Shown here in pieces: positions 46,158 through 59,339 of a stretch of 64,000 nucleotides of DNA. Location of the stretch: the NCBI GenBank assembly GCA_019925795.1, contig CM034307.1, forward strand, positions 18,249,197-18,313,196, read 5' to 3'. The notes under the pieces were generated by a model. It searched no databases. It was not told the origin of the DNA and saw only the letters and a program-made list of their open reading frames with translations. The position numbers and the translations under genes were made by a program. This DNA comes from Dendrobium chrysotoxum. Lineage: Eukaryota > Streptophyta > Magnoliopsida > Asparagales > Orchidaceae. How positions within the stretch are numbered: the stretch's first letter is position 1; each line of letters opens with the position of its first letter.

Positions 46158-48817
46158 AAAAAAGTTTGTCTCCAATAAGACCCACACATTCGATAGGTCT
46201 TATCGTGTTGGCTTGAAATAGGTAAACACCAAGATCTAGTTTTGGAGTTTTTTTGGGAATCTTCTTCCAATTAAACTTAAAAATAAACAACAATCTACAT
46301 AGCTACTCACAACATCTAGTGAGAAAATAAACTCATCCATAAATTTTTTTTTCATCTCATCATCAAAATGTATTTATAATGTTTACACTGTAGTATATAG
46401 CTACAAACTGAAAATAGAACAGAGTATAACAAAAACTAGCCATGACTACACCAAAAATCAAAAGAAAAAAAACTTATATAGACTTAGATCAGATCCTAAA
46501 AAATGGTACTCAACAGGTTCTTTCCCTTTCCTAAACCCTAAAAATAGGAAGCAAAATATCTGTGAGCTAACACAACTTAACATGCTATATTTATCGATGT
46601 AAATTTTTGAACAATTCATTTATTAAGCATTTAGCTAAATATTAAAAACATCAAAATATTTCACGATGTTGAGAAGAATAATAAATGTATTATCAAAATC
46701 TTAATGAATAGTACATAAAAAATTAATACACATAAACCTCATATATCACAATAACTATCAGACAGAATTTACAGAAATCGTATGCTTATGCCTCCGAATA
46801 GATAGAGTTCAACAACTCAGACCCTTATGCCTCCTAACAAATAAAGTTCAATACCTCTGGCCCTCATATGTCCTAATAAATAAAGTTCAATAACTCTGAC
46901 CCATATATCTCCCTACGTAGGTGCAAAGTGATTTACATTTTTTTGTTACAAAAAAAAGAATTTTAATCAAAAAATTAGGATAAATTTCATATTTTGAAAA
47001 CTTAGATAGAAAAAATGTGACCTACCTCGATTTGTACATTTTTTAGAACTGGGTCATAAGCAAAAAATGACCTGAGCAGCTCAAAATGGATTTTCTCTCA
47101 CTAAAACCTTCTCTTTCTCTCACTAATGTCGACTGCCTCCAAAGAAATGAATCAAATGAATAGTGGGAAAGATACCTAAAATATTAGAATTTGCTCTTTT
47201 ATTGTGGTGTCGGATGCTGGCCATAGAGTTCCCTTCAAGAATGTACAGCACTACCCGTCGCGCATTGGAGTGATAAAATAAATACAAATTTTGTTATGAA
47301 TCTTCCACCTGGGCACTATAAAGCCCAACATCTTGGTGCCTCAAGGGAAAATTTTTAGATATCATAAATATGCAAATAGACCCCCGAAACCCAGTTCAAA
47401 GCATATATAGACTTTCTCGTGCATACTAACATTCCAAAGCACATGCATAAGGATTTAAAATGCCAAAATTTAACAGATTACCTTGGATTTGGTCAGCTCA
47501 AAATAGGTTGAACTGCATACTGAATCTAGAGGCATCACACAAATGTGTTATACAGTAATGATCAGGCATAGTGGCCTCTTTTAACTCCACAGATAATTTC
47601 TACTCAACCTAAAGTGTACTTAAAAATTCAATTACATTTATAAATGGTAGATACTAGAACTTCACCTTACAATGAAATGTGTCAAGTAGGAGGAAATCAC
47701 CTAGAATAGATATAATTTATGCATGAACATGTTATAAAAATATAAAGTTATTTAAATCTAAGTAAAAATAAGGGTAAAATATCCAATGAAGCCACCTAAG
47801 AGGCAAACATGTTGAGCTTGGGCTTAGCCTATTCCATAATATGGAAGATAAGTATGGGTCATTAGGATGATGAAACACAACCCCTAGCTTGTGATGACAC
47901 CTAAGAAGATTGTCATAATAATCTAGCTATGACTATTACTTACATCCTCCTCTTATAATACTTTTCTTAACTAAAGGACTTCTATATGGATACCTAAAAT
48001 CATTCTAATATCCAATAATGTAAGGACATCTCTCTTATGATCAAGTGAAAGGTATCAAATTGGTATGACTAATCCTCTACTAGTGTTGTTAGCAAGTGGT
48101 GGTCTCCCCTAATCTAATGCATATTTCTAATATAATTCAAACCTATAATCCTTTAACATTCTAGTGAATAGTGGCATGTGATTAGCCACTTATTTATTAG
48201 TAAATGAGAAACAACCTCTATAATTATACCCTAGTAGAAATATATGATATAATAAAAAAATATTAAAATAGTGCAAATGTGGATAAAATATATAATGCAT
48301 TTGATAATTTATTGCATCAAGATGTGTAGTATGATGAGACCCACATTATTGTTTTTTATTCTAGGGTGGACCTCAGGGGGTTATTGTCACTCGCTAAGAT
48401 CAAATTGGAAAAATTATTTTAATATTTATTTAACTCACCATCAATAAGTACACACAAAGCTAACTAAAACATCTAATTACAATAAATATGAATATATATA
48501 TAACATCACCATTCATTAAGGGAATTATATAAATTTTCTCTCGCATCAATTCTCAAACATAAACTAATGGATTGACAAACTAACTCATTTATAAACATAA
48601 ACATACCTATGGACTTTAACCTTATCAACCACTTTCTCAACTTGTTGGGGATTTACCCTCTCCTAAAATGATATAGAAACAACGTAGAAAGAGTAAACCA
48701 CTTGCTTAGTAGGATACATGAAGCTTACTAAAGAATTTAACGAAGCTTACTAAAGAATTTAATATTCATACTCATAATAAATTGCATAAGAAATAAATAA
48801 GAAGTTTAACATTTCAA
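46158..48817 (-). repeat. probable 5' LTR of the gypsy relic (family C)
   Basis: Follows the primer-binding site on the minus strand. The minus-strand text just before the site, GGTCTTATTGGAGACAAACT, is typical of gypsy LTR ends. It contains a roughly 45-bp tandem array at 46780-46915 (CTCCGAATAGATAGAGTTCA type) and CT-rich and TCTCTCAC stretches near 47095. LINE 2 is inserted at 48818, and related sequence may resume at 55176. Confidence 0.45.
46780..46915. repeat. tandem repeat, about 45 bp, three to four units
   Basis: Units of the form CCTCC(G/T)AATA(G/A)ATA(G/A)AGTTCAA followed by ACTC(A/T)GACCC(T/A)(T/C)ATG. Confidence 0.65.
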
Positions 48818-48967
48818 CTAAAGTGACCTCGAATGTCTATCACACCTAATCTAGTTCTTAAGGTGCTGAAGGTTTCAAAGGCTGAGTTTAGAGAGGAAAG
48901 GTCCCATTTTTTAGAGAGAGAAGGCAATTTTTTAATTTCTATTTCACGTAATTTTTGGCTTCCTCCG

Positions 48968-51049
48968 ATGGCAACGGAGGGTCACTGGCCTCGGTCGGCT
49001 GGTGGTTCTTTTGACGGTCTCTGGTCGTCTTTAAATGGTGCCCGATTTCTTTCCCATTTGAATCCAACTTCATCTCCGCCTGCATTTGAAGACAGTAAAT
49101 CTGGGTTTGATCACGATGCAAAGATGAGGTTTAAGTTAGGAATACCTTTGGTCATAAACGAAGGTGGATTGTTGGCTCCAAAAAAACAAATTGAATGTGT
49201 TGGGAAGGGTAAGAATGTTTTGATGGATATCGTGGATAAAAGCCCAAAAGTGTCTCGATTCCTCCCAAATTCCACATTTTAGTTTAAACCAAGTAATGGC
49301 GCTTCTTCGTCGTCTGGCTCGAAGATTACTTTGAAAGGAGGTGTCGACTCCAACCTAGTTGAGAGGGGTACTAGAAGGTTGAAGGAATTGGAAGTTGATG
49401 ATCTTAGATCAAATCTGGTCCAAAGTTCAGAGGATGAGATAAATATGGAGAATTCTAATGGCCGTAAATTGGGTGGCGAACTATAGACTAAAGAGGCTAG
49501 CTTAGATTCATCAGTTTATGACCTGGAGAAGGTATGTAGTTATGATTCAGGTGATATGGGCAATTGCAATACAGGTAACAATCATGCGGATGTTCCAAAA
49601 CAACATTTGAGCAAGGTGTTGATGAATGCATGGAGCAAAAATTCCAATATCAGAGCTCTGGATGTTGATTATGGTGACTGTTTAATCGAGAATGGATCTA
49701 TGGTGAAGTTGCATTTGCAAAATGGGTTGGAAAATACTAAGAAACTTCAAAAGTTGTTGGTAATCAAAGTTTTTGGTGAGAATGTTCCCTTTCATGTTGT
49801 AGGAATGGAATTGAGGAGGCAATGGTCCCAATTTGGTAGATTTCATCTGATGTTGCTTGGAATGGGGTGGGTTCTATGTCCTTTTGAAGAATCAGGTCTA
49901 ATGGAGGAAGTTCTTTCTAGTGGTTCTTGGTATGGTAATGGACATATCATTGGAATGGATAGATAGTCACCTTCATTTTTGCCTACCTCATTAAAGGGGT
50001 TAATGACAACTGTATGGATTAGGTTGCCTATCCTCCCATTACAATGTTGGGATGAGATAAATATATGCAGGATTGCATCCATGGTTAGTACTCCATATCT
50101 AATCGATGAGAACAAGTTCCAGTGGGGGAGAAGAGAATTTACAAGCATTTGTGTCCGGATCAACCTAGATGGCATGCTGCCGTTGGGAGTCTGGGTAGAG
50201 GGAAGTTCAGGTAAATTCTTCCAAAAGATTGAGTATGAAAGGATTTCCAACTTTTGCTTCAACTGTGGCAAGATAGGACATTTGAGAAAGAATTATTTAG
50301 AAATTTGTTTAGAGGCTAATCATGCTTCTAAGAAAATGGAGAGTTGGGTTAGTAATGTCACTCCTGATGAGAAGGAAATTCCTAGAGTTGCTGAAAGGAT
50401 GGCGGGTGGTGGGTCTGATGATAAAAAAGTAGGATATGGACCTTGAGTTCACGTCAACCATGAGAAGAGGAGGTTTAGGAATTCAAGATTCAAGAAAACT
50501 TGGTCAAGGTCTTTGAAGGAGGATGCTACTAAGGTGAATGGATCTATGGAATTCCCTTTTGATCAAAGGGATCAGATTGTTGCTGAAATGGTCAAAGATT
50601 ATGCTGAGCCAGGCTCTCTGTCTAAAGTGACGGTTGCTGAGGCAAAATTAGACTTTTCTATAGTTCAGAATAGCTCATTGAGTATTCCTTCTTCAGAAAT
50701 TGGAGGAGGTATTCTCTCGAATTCCTGCAACATTCATAATGATGTTAACAAATTTGATGGTTTAAGTCAAGTTGTTGAGGAAGGGGAGATAGTTTGCATA
50801 GAGAAGGATGAGGTGATGTCTCCTGATGGTTCTGTTATCAGTAAAGGAGTTGAGCTTGAATCCATGGAAAAGGGAGCTGATGTAATGGAAGTTGAGTTGG
50901 GATTTAAAGATGGTGGATCTTCTAATGTCAAGAAGAAAGGTTCAAAATAGCTTAAGGGATTGGGGCCGATCAAACTGGCTCCTAGAAGTAGAAGAGTGGA
51001 TGGTGATCAAAAGGAGAAGGTGGGGATCTCCTCCCCTCTTGTTCAATGA
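48968..51049 (+). pseudogene. LINE 2 ORF1 (gag-like)
   Basis: A single frame with about five in-frame stops (49280, near 49486, 49964, 50444, 50948) but no frameshift. Starts MATEGHWPRSAGG. DUF4283-type region about 49690-50230 (LVIKVFGENVPFHVV, LRRQWSQFGRFHLM, GNGHIIGMDR, WIRLPILPLQCWDE). Zinc knuckle CFNCGKIGHLRKNY near 50252, where the last Cys is replaced by Tyr. Ends in KLAPRSRR and a stop TGA at 51047-51049 overlapping the ORF2 ATG at 51046, the same ATGA arrangement as LINE 1. Confidence 0.85.
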
Positions 51050-54000
51050 TGTCTTCTATAGCTTTTTGGAATTGTAGAGGAGCTAGGAAGAAAAACGCTT
51101 CTCTATATCTCAAGGAGGTTGTGAAGGATCATTGGGTCTTTTTTCTGGGGTTGCTTGAAACCAAATTGACATTTATTGATACAAGGGATGTCGACTACTT
51201 TCAAATTCCTTCTGAAGGATTGTCAGGAGGTATTTTGGTGTTATGAAAGTATAGCATGGCTTCTTTTAAAGTCTTGGAATCTTCTCCCCAATTGGTTATT
51301 GGAGAGTTAGATGTTCTCAATAAAGGTAGATGGAGAGTGGTTGCTGTCTATTGGAATAAGGATGTATACATGAGGAGGGTGCTTCGGGAGAAGTTAGAAT
51401 TATTCTTTGACAAAGACTTTCCTATGGTGGTGGGGGGAGGCTTCAATTGTTTGCTTTCTAAGGAGGACAAAAGGTGAGGGAAAAGATTTACTTTTTCCCA
51501 AGGACCTAAAGAGATGAAGTCTTTTTTTACTTGTACTGATTTTCACAAGGTTGGATGCTTTGGACCAAAGTTTACATGTTGTAACAATAAATCTAGTGCT
51601 GAACAGAATCTTTGAAGGCGTGATAGATGTTTTGTAAACTCAGCTACTATCAGCTCTTCCCATCGTATGGTGGTTACGCACTTGGCTAGAGTAACATCGG
51701 ACCACTGCCCGATCCTCTTAAATTTGTTGGAATTCAGCCTTTTATCTAAGAGAATTATCAAATTTGAAGATGTTTGGGCTTCTATCCCAGCTTCTGCTGC
51801 GGTGGTGAGGGGGGCATGGAGGAAGAAAACTTTTGGTAGTCTTTCTCAAACTCTTAACTACAAGATGAGAAGAGCTTTAAAGGCCTTATTTTATTAGGGT
51901 AGAGACAAGTTGAAAAACATAAATCTTTCTAAGGAAAGCCTTAATAGTGAGATCTTGGAGCTACAAGAAAAGGAAGTAGAATTTGGGTGTCTTTCGGCTG
52001 AGGACAGCTGGTCCCTAAAAGATAAAGTATGTGAGCTGAATTCTACTTTGGCTCACCTGAATACGTGGTAGAGGCAGCGTGCAAAAATCAAATGGTTGGC
52101 TGAGGGTGATAGAAATTCTAGTTTTTTTCAAGCTTTTGCTAGTGAAGGAGGAATTCTCATGTCATCTTCAAAATTAAAGATGAAAAAGGGCTTTTTGTGG
52201 AGCATCAACACCAAATTGAAGATGTCTTGTTTCAATTCTTTAAGGAGAAGTGGGGAGATAGAAACTGCTCATTGGATGGTTGGTCATCCCCGTGGAAATG
52301 CTTGGATGAAGATGACATTAGTATGTTGAACAAAGAGTTCTCCTTAGATGAAGTGGAGACTGTGATCAAGCAGGTTGGTGGGAACATTGCTCTGGGAAAT
52401 GATGGTATTTCCTACTCATTTATTAAATCTTATTGGGCCATCATTAAAGAAGATTTCTGGAATGCGATTAATCATTTCTTTTTTGGGGGGGAAATGTGTA
52501 AGGAATGGAAAGAGACTCTTATTATGCTGATCCCCAAGGTGAGTAATCCTATGTCTCCTTCAAATTTTAGACCAATTAGTCTATGCAACACAGTTAATAA
52601 AGTGGCGGCCAAGGTGCTTTTGAATAGATTGTTGGTTATTATTCCTAAGTTGGTTTCAGAAGAGCAAGTGGCCTTTCTAAAAGAGAGGTCACTATTTGAT
52701 CATGTTCTTGTAGCACAGGAAGCTTTTCATAAGTTCAGGTATTCTAAATCAACTAAGGATCTAGTCTCTTTCAAAATTGATATGGAGCAAGCTTATGATT
52801 CTATGGGCTGGCCTACTTTAGGTAAATCCTTAGATTATTTTGGATTTCCAATGAAGTTTTCTAATTTAATTATGGAATGTGTTCAAGATCTTACTTTCCC
52901 TTTGTTGATTAACGACAATCTTACAAATTGGATCAAGGCTAGTAGTGGTTTTCGACAAGGATGTCCTCTTTCACCATTTTTGTTTATTCTTTGCTCTCAA
53001 CTCTCATCGAATGTTTTTTTATAAAGAAGTAACGTTATTGGAGTTCATGTTTGTCCAAATGGCCCAAGGATATCATATTTGCTCTATGCAGACAATATGA
53101 TTATTTTCTCTAAAGCTAGGGTGAAGGTGGTGAAGGAGATCAAAGGTAGGTTAATGGACTTTTGTGGTTGGACAGGTCAAAAGATAAACAATAGTAAATC
53201 ATGTATTTTGTTTGGTAATGCAGTAAGAAGAAGGAGAAGGAGAGCCATTTCCTGTATTATGGGCTTTAAACTTGTCAAGGAATTCTATTATTTAGGAGTT
53301 AAAGTTGCTTTGAGGAGGCTAGTAAGAGAAAATTTTCAATTCATCCTTGATAAAGTATTGAGGATGCTGAACATTTGGGGTGGTAAATTCATCTCTTTAG
53401 CTAGAAGGATCACTCTTGCTAAATCAATTTTGCTCTGTTACCCTATTTTTCATTCCACTCTATCATTGATCCCGAAAGGTGTCTTAGATGAAATGGGTAA
53501 GCTGTGTAGAAGCTTCATTTGGAGCAAAAGGGGTGGAGAAGCTGTGTTCCATTATGTTAATTGGGATTTGATGGGTAAGCCGTTGAATTGTGGAGGGCAT
53601 GGATTACATTCTTGTTCAAACAAAGTTGGACTTCTAAGGGCTAAGCTTGCTTGGAATTATGTTCAAAATAAAGAGTCATTGTTGCATAAGGTTCTATATT
53701 CGAAATATGGTTCTCTGTGTGAGTGATGCTACTGGTACGAAGAAGGTAGGCTCAGTTGCTTGGAAATTGATTACTGATGGTGGGAGATTCCTTAAACCAA
53801 TTGTTAGATGGAGCATTGCTAATGGTGAATCTATTGATGTCATTAAAGACACTTGGATTATGGATAAGAGTATAAACAGATGGCCGACGTTTGTACTGTC
53901 CCAAGGTAACAATGTATTAACAGTGGATAGGTTCATTTCCGATAAGAGCTGGGATGTAAGTGAACTGAACAAATTCTTTGGGAAGGAGCTTGTGGATCTC

Positions 54001-55095
54001 ATTAGCAAGATACAGATTTTGTCGGATCTTTTTGAAGACAGGATAGAGCTTATTCATCAGTTATCTAGAAAGTCAATTTTTGCTACAGCTGTTGATGCAT
54101 TGGAGCAAGATCATCATGGTTTTCAAAATTGGAATTGGATGAAAAAGGCTAGGATTATCCATCGGGCAGAGACTTTTTGGTGGAGGATTTTCCACAATGC
54201 TATTCCTACCAACCACTTTGTGTCATATAGGAGATTGCAAGGTAATAATAGGTGTCCAAGGAGCTGTGATGAAGTTGAAGATGTTGAACATGTTGTAACC
54301 AAATGCAAGAAGCTGAAGGAGGTTGTTCAACATTTAAATAGATGGGGATTTCAAATCCCTCCATTCAGTTCATTTGAAGACTGTTGCAGGTGGATGGCTA
54401 ATCAGAATTCTTGGTTGGTTAACTTGTTTTGTAATACCATTTACTTCTCTTAGAAGGCAAGGAATGAACTCGTTCACAGAGGCATTGAGGGAAGTCCATT
54501 GGTGATTGCGGCTAATTCTGTAAGCTATGCTGCAATTTCAGCTTCTTATAATTATTGTAACTCGGGCCACTGGGATGCTAATCAGCCTAAGCTATTGGTT
54601 AATCATTGGCATCCTCCTCCACCTGATTGGATCAAAGTTAATGTGGATGCATTATTATTACCTTCTTACAAAGCAGGGATTGGTGGTGTTTTCTGAGACC
54701 ACAAGGATAGATTTCTACTGGCATTTGGACATGCTTGTATTCATTGGGATGTCTTCTGATTGGAGCTTCTAGCTATTCAAGCTATCAAGGAGGTTATTAA
54801 AGATTGGATGTTATGTTATAAAGGTCTTATCATTGAAGGTGACAACAAAAACATCATTAGGATTCTTCAGGATGTTGTTAGGAGAGATGGCCAGGAGTTG
54901 GGAGACTTTTCTTTTATCAAGAATTTTAATTATATAATTTTCAATTGTATAGATAGGCTGTGTAATAAGTTAGTGGATTTATGTGCTAACTATGCTATCT
55001 TTAGCTCTTTTATTTGGGAAGACATTAGTATGAATAAGGTTCCTCCTTCTTTTCTTAGACTGTTAAAGGAGGAATTTGATGTTACTAGTTGGTAG
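51046..55095 (+). pseudogene. LINE 2 ORF2 (endonuclease, reverse transcriptase, RNase H)
   Basis: Endonuclease starts MMSSIAFWNCRGARK, with LGLLETKL and SGGILVL. The catalytic GGDFN is GGGFN (near 51435), losing the Asp; SDHCPILL is kept (51697). Reverse transcriptase: SNFRPISLCNTVNKVAAKVL (52558), KIDMEQAYDSM (52775), SSGFRQGCPLSPFLFIL (52943), and LLYADNMIIF (53079), where the second catalytic Asp of YADD is Asn. A zf-RVT-type region follows (WNWMKKARIIHRAETFWWRI, CPRSCDEVEDVEHVV, near 54130-54300) and an RNase H region (DWIKVNVDALLLP, AGIGGVF, LLAIQAIKEV, near 54625-54790). Stops plus frameshifts near 52195 and 53700. Inactive. Confidence 0.9.
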
Positions 55096-55175
55096 TTTGT
55101 ATTGCTTTTGTTAGTTATTAATGTAGCTTAATGCTTCTTTCAAACAAAAAAAAAAAAACCTAAAGTAACCTAGAA

Positions 55176-56150
55176 ATTTTGTTATGTTTTATCAATAACA
55201 TGACTTTAATAGAATACATAACATCAACAATGGTTACATGATAATAAAATGAATTCATCAAAAGTAATATTATAAACATTTATGCAACAACAATATGAGA
55301 TTTATTTTAACTTGAACATGATATCAAAATGAAATGCCTTTATATCATCACATCTATTTTTACCTCTACTTGATCATCTCACATCTGTTCAGGATAGATG
55401 GAAGAATTACACCATTCTTCTTATAACTCCATGTTCACTTGTAAATCTACTTGTTCATTTCACATTAGTTTAGGATGGATTAAGGAATTACATGTGTGTA
55501 TAGGTCCTTATAACTCTACTTATATTATACAAAATATAAAATAACCACTTCTTATCTTACCTCTTTTTTTCCATAAATGCTCCACCACATGAACATGACA
55601 AGTTCATTTCATCACTTGTACATTGAAATATTAACATATTTAACATGAATGAATGACATTTAGCATACTGCATGAATAAATAAAAAATAGCACATGTATA
55701 ATAATTCCAATAATATACACATGGTAGAATTTACATACATATTCTATAGTAATAATTTAGAAAATAATTCATGGGGAATATTTATAGTATCATTTTAAAG
55801 AATTTATTGTACTATATTAATCTTAAAAAATATTAGTTTTTGCACATAAATACTCAAAATAGGATAATAACCAAACTACCTGGTGAAAACTTATATTTTT
55901 CTTGTCAATGTGCCTAGAATGTTCTATTCTACAATATATCAAAAGTTATACAATATTAAGATTTCCAAATTTTATCAAATCAAATAAAACCTCAAAAATA
56001 CTAACCCAAACATTGATATTGAAAACTAAAGCAAGGAATCAATAACCTACCTCAACTTGAGTAATTTTTGTAATTGGCTTCAGAAATAAAATCAGCTCAA
56101 AAGTAAATTTCTCTCTCTAAAAATTTCCTCCACTCTCTAAAAATTTCCTC
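55176..56150. repeat. family C-like flank interrupted by LINE 2
   Basis: AT-rich DNA continuing the region left of LINE 2. It includes an approximately 80-bp direct repeat (CTACTTGATCATCTCACATC at 55366 and CTACTTGTTCATTTCACATT at 55448). No gene. Confidence 0.4.
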
Positions 56151-56152
56151 CT

Positions 56153-56445
56153 CTTTTTTTTTGGTTAAAACCCACAGAGGGGCTTATGCTTTAAATAACA
56201 AAATAATTACAAAGTCCTTAAGGGGGACCCTCAGCTCCCTAATGCTCGAACGAGCTACAAAATAAAATAAAATTAAATCTACGAGTCGATAGCCCCCACT
56301 GAGCCAAGATACAAAGAGACCTAGTAACATGCTAAAGATGCTAAATACAAGCATCCAAAAAAGAAAGATGACCATGAAGCACAATCTTTCTGCAAAAAAT
56401 CTTGATCACACCCATTAGAGTAAGCTCCTGAGAATCAAAAGGGCT
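56153..56445 (-). mobile_element. truncated LINE or SINE 3' end
   Basis: On the minus strand the block ends AGGGGCTTATG-complement text followed by GGTTTTAACC and an A-run (plus-strand T-run at 56153-56162), as do 3' ends of plant non-LTR elements. A minus-strand frame at 56184-56384 contains SSIRELRVPLKDFVIILLF, reminiscent of LINE-tail sequence. No clear target duplication. Confidence 0.4.
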
Positions 56446-57180
56446 GCAAAAAAAAAAACTAGAATACAAAGAAACAAAGTAGTGTAAATGGAAATTAATT
56501 AACTGGGGAGCAAAATAGTCAGAAATTATATTACCAATACTGAGTTCCTAAGTAAAACACCTCCCATTTTTGAGGAAAATGACAACACCCATGTAAAACA
56601 ACACTCTCTCTATCTGATCGAAAATAATTTTTAAATGAGAAATTTTGAGAAAAATAAAGTGGATTTAGATATTTAAAGACCTAGTACCACAAGACCACCA
56701 TTCCCATTATCAGAGCATTCCCCATGGACATTTTGAGAAATATAGAGCTTGGTGTTGCAGCACCCAAAATGTAGATCATCGTGCTTGCAAACAAATAGGT
56801 AAGCACTACAACACCACCTTTATAACTTTGTAGATCCCCTAAGGGGAACTCCTTCATATTTTCATTTCAATTTCAATCTATAAGTTTTCCTTGTTTTAAC
56901 CCAAATAAATTTAAACATGATTTTAAATATTTTCATGACATCAATGATGTTACCTAACCAATAATTCTTGCCATATCTAAATTTAAGTCGTCAGGTGATC
57001 CAATTATTATAGAAGCAATTATTTTAGCTATAGGGTCAGTGCTAATTTTAGATGGATGTTCATGTTACCTTGATCATCACTAATCCCATCTATGAGGCTC
57101 CTCTTATTATGCTCTGGGATATATATTGGAAGAATTGCATCTATCTGTCATTTTAGCATTTAATTAGAGCTTACCAATTT
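56446..57180. other. AT-rich, family C-like, no gene
   Basis: Contains a GC-richer patch (56690-56840, GGTGTTGCAGCACCC) similar in placement to 42500-42680 of the first family C block. No gene seen. Confidence 0.35.
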
Positions 57181-58600
57181 CTTGTAAATAACAAAAATAA
57201 TTATGCATGCTATCCAGAGCCTCATATCATAGGATCGTTACCTTTACCTGAAATCATGTAAAATCATATAACGAATATATAGCCCAGTAAGTAACCAAAA
57301 TCTTATAATTGAAATCAATGTAAGATAAAAGAAAATAATATGATCTAAATCATTTAAAGAAATATATTAATTATTTGTTATCTGTATTAATAATCAATCT
57401 GTAACATATAATATCTCATTCAATTCTATTTCATTCTTCCATCATAAACTCTAATAAATTAGTTAGTTAGTCGATGTTTACCACTCAATCAATTTCATTT
57501 AATCTCATTATCCATTCAGCTCACATCAATTTGTCAGTTATAGTCATAGTATCAATAACAGTATTGGGTATAAGTAACAGAACTATATTAGTAAGGGTAT
57601 CAATATTCTCAGTGTCATTCACAATAACAGTAATACTAATTAGTAATAATAATCAGTAACATTGATTAGTGTTTGTAATATTAATATCCATATAGTATCA
57701 GTAATAATATTCATATATTTAGAAGAGGGTATCTTGCTCCCGCACTTATAACTCCCAATCAATTATCCCTTATGCCTCCAATCAATGTATTCCTTATAAC
57801 TCTTATTGAATCACGTGAATCAATCACTCCAACTCCTTATAACTCCCAATCAATCTCTAGCTCTTTATTACTCCCATCCATTAACTCTAGTCAATGGACT
57901 ACGTGTATCTTGAAGATATCACATGAGGTTATCATATTATATATTTGATATCAATCAGTACATTAAATCTATACATCATATCAAATTCAAACTAGTGGCA
58001 AACATTATTGCATAACTCAATTATATCAATCATTTTAGTACATATTATCTTATAGTCTTATCATGTCAAATCACAGTATAATACTTTTCAACCCATTTTT
58101 AATTTATCTTTTTCCTTACACATTTCACCCATAAATTCTTATAAATATATTTAACCGATGAAAATATAGAAAAATCATATCATATTGTTAAGAATGGTCA
58201 AATTTATAACATATCAAAAGTTATATAGTGAATGCTTATAAAATCATGATATAATATATTTTTGGTAGATTTAGGAGAGATAAGTTCATAAAAATCAAAA
58301 TCATCAAAAATAAAAATAAGAAGATAGTTACTTACAATGAAGTGAATAAAATTCGTAACAGAAATGGTGGGCAAATATGACCCAAAGACCTTTTTCTCTC
58401 CTTTATCTTCTCCTCCTTCAATTTCTCCCTGGCCAAGCAACCAAGTGAGGGAGACACTTGTGTGAGGTAGGGATATTTATAATAAAATATATATATAAAC
58501 ACGGTTAGTTGTATAGCACCACAGAGCTCTACTTCAAAATTTTAATATTTTCAAAAAAATTCATTTCACACTTTTGGGTTATTACACATTTGCCATGATA
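57181..58600. repeat. family C noncoding block
   Basis: Resembles 41080-42720 in the same orientation (ATATAGCCCAGTAAGTAACC near 57278; CT-rich tract 58385-58435; ATTTTCAAAAAAATTCATTT near 58547). A local array of CTTATAACTCCCAATCAAT-type units lies at 57745-57900. Confidence 0.5.
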
Positions 58601-59185
58601 TCCACATTTAAGTAATTTATAATACTTATTGTAAAAAATGTAAATTAAGGTCATAAGTTTTGGATAAAGAGATTGAAAAATATAAATAAAATGTTGCCTT
58701 GAATTCTATTGATTGTTGGAACAAGTTGATAGATATGTTATGTCCTGCAACTGTGCACAAGCTATAAATACTTTTATCGCATGATTCGTACTCATCCAAA
58801 ATATTTTTGTAGCATCTTGTGTGATTAACCTGATCTTTATCTAAAATTTAGCTGAAGCAACTCTATAATGTGAAATGTCTGGTTATACCTGGCCATGCAT
58901 ATCTTTCTAAGAAAACATAAAAAATTGTACTATATGTCAAATTATAATTATCAACTATGTAGTAAGCTAATATATATGCTAGATAGATAGTTCAACCATT
59001 GCTAACTTATGGGAAATGATTCATGTGAGCATAGTACATGATATGTCTTTGGTTGAATACGAGGGCACAGTGCATTCTCATTTCTACTTAGCTCAACATA
59101 GAAGGATCACACACAGTATCAAAAATTTAAAATTCATGCATGTTAATACAAGTCGGAAATGGGAATGTTTGGGAATGTTTAAGCT
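58601..59185. other. AT-rich, no gene seen
   Basis: Nothing recognisable. Confidence 0.4.
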
Positions 59186-59284
59186 TTAGGCTTCGTTCGG
59201 GATGACTTTTTTATTACTTCTTAAAACAGAGTTTTAGTATAACAATTAAAAAGCAACAAAAAAGTCGTCCCAAACAAAGCGTTA
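59186..59284. mobile_element. Tourist-like (PIF/Harbinger) MITE with TTA duplications
   Basis: A 93-bp foldback element, 59189-59281. Its ends GGCTTCGTTCGGGATGAC and (reverse complement) CGCTTTGTTTGGGACGAC form an inverted repeat of about 24 bp that extends into TTTTTT. It is flanked by TTA at 59186-59188 and 59282-59284, the target duplication of PIF/Harbinger elements. No coding capacity. Confidence 0.75.
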
Positions 59285-59339
59285 ATTTTAAACTTATGTA
59301 AAACATTCTAACTCCTGGGCATAAAATGTGATTTATTGA

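Larger units (their letters stand above)
48818..55175 (+). mobile_element. LINE 2, nearly full-length L1-type element with target-site duplication
   Basis: Bounded by CTAAAGTGACCT (48818-48829) and CTAAAGTAACCT (55160-55171), one mismatch in 12, with similar flanking CGAA/AGAA. The 3' end is a 13-base poly(A) (55146-55158) after a short 3' UTR. It carries ORF1 and ORF2 related to LINE 1, plus the C-terminal zf-RVT and RNase H regions that LINE 1 has lost. Confidence 0.9.
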
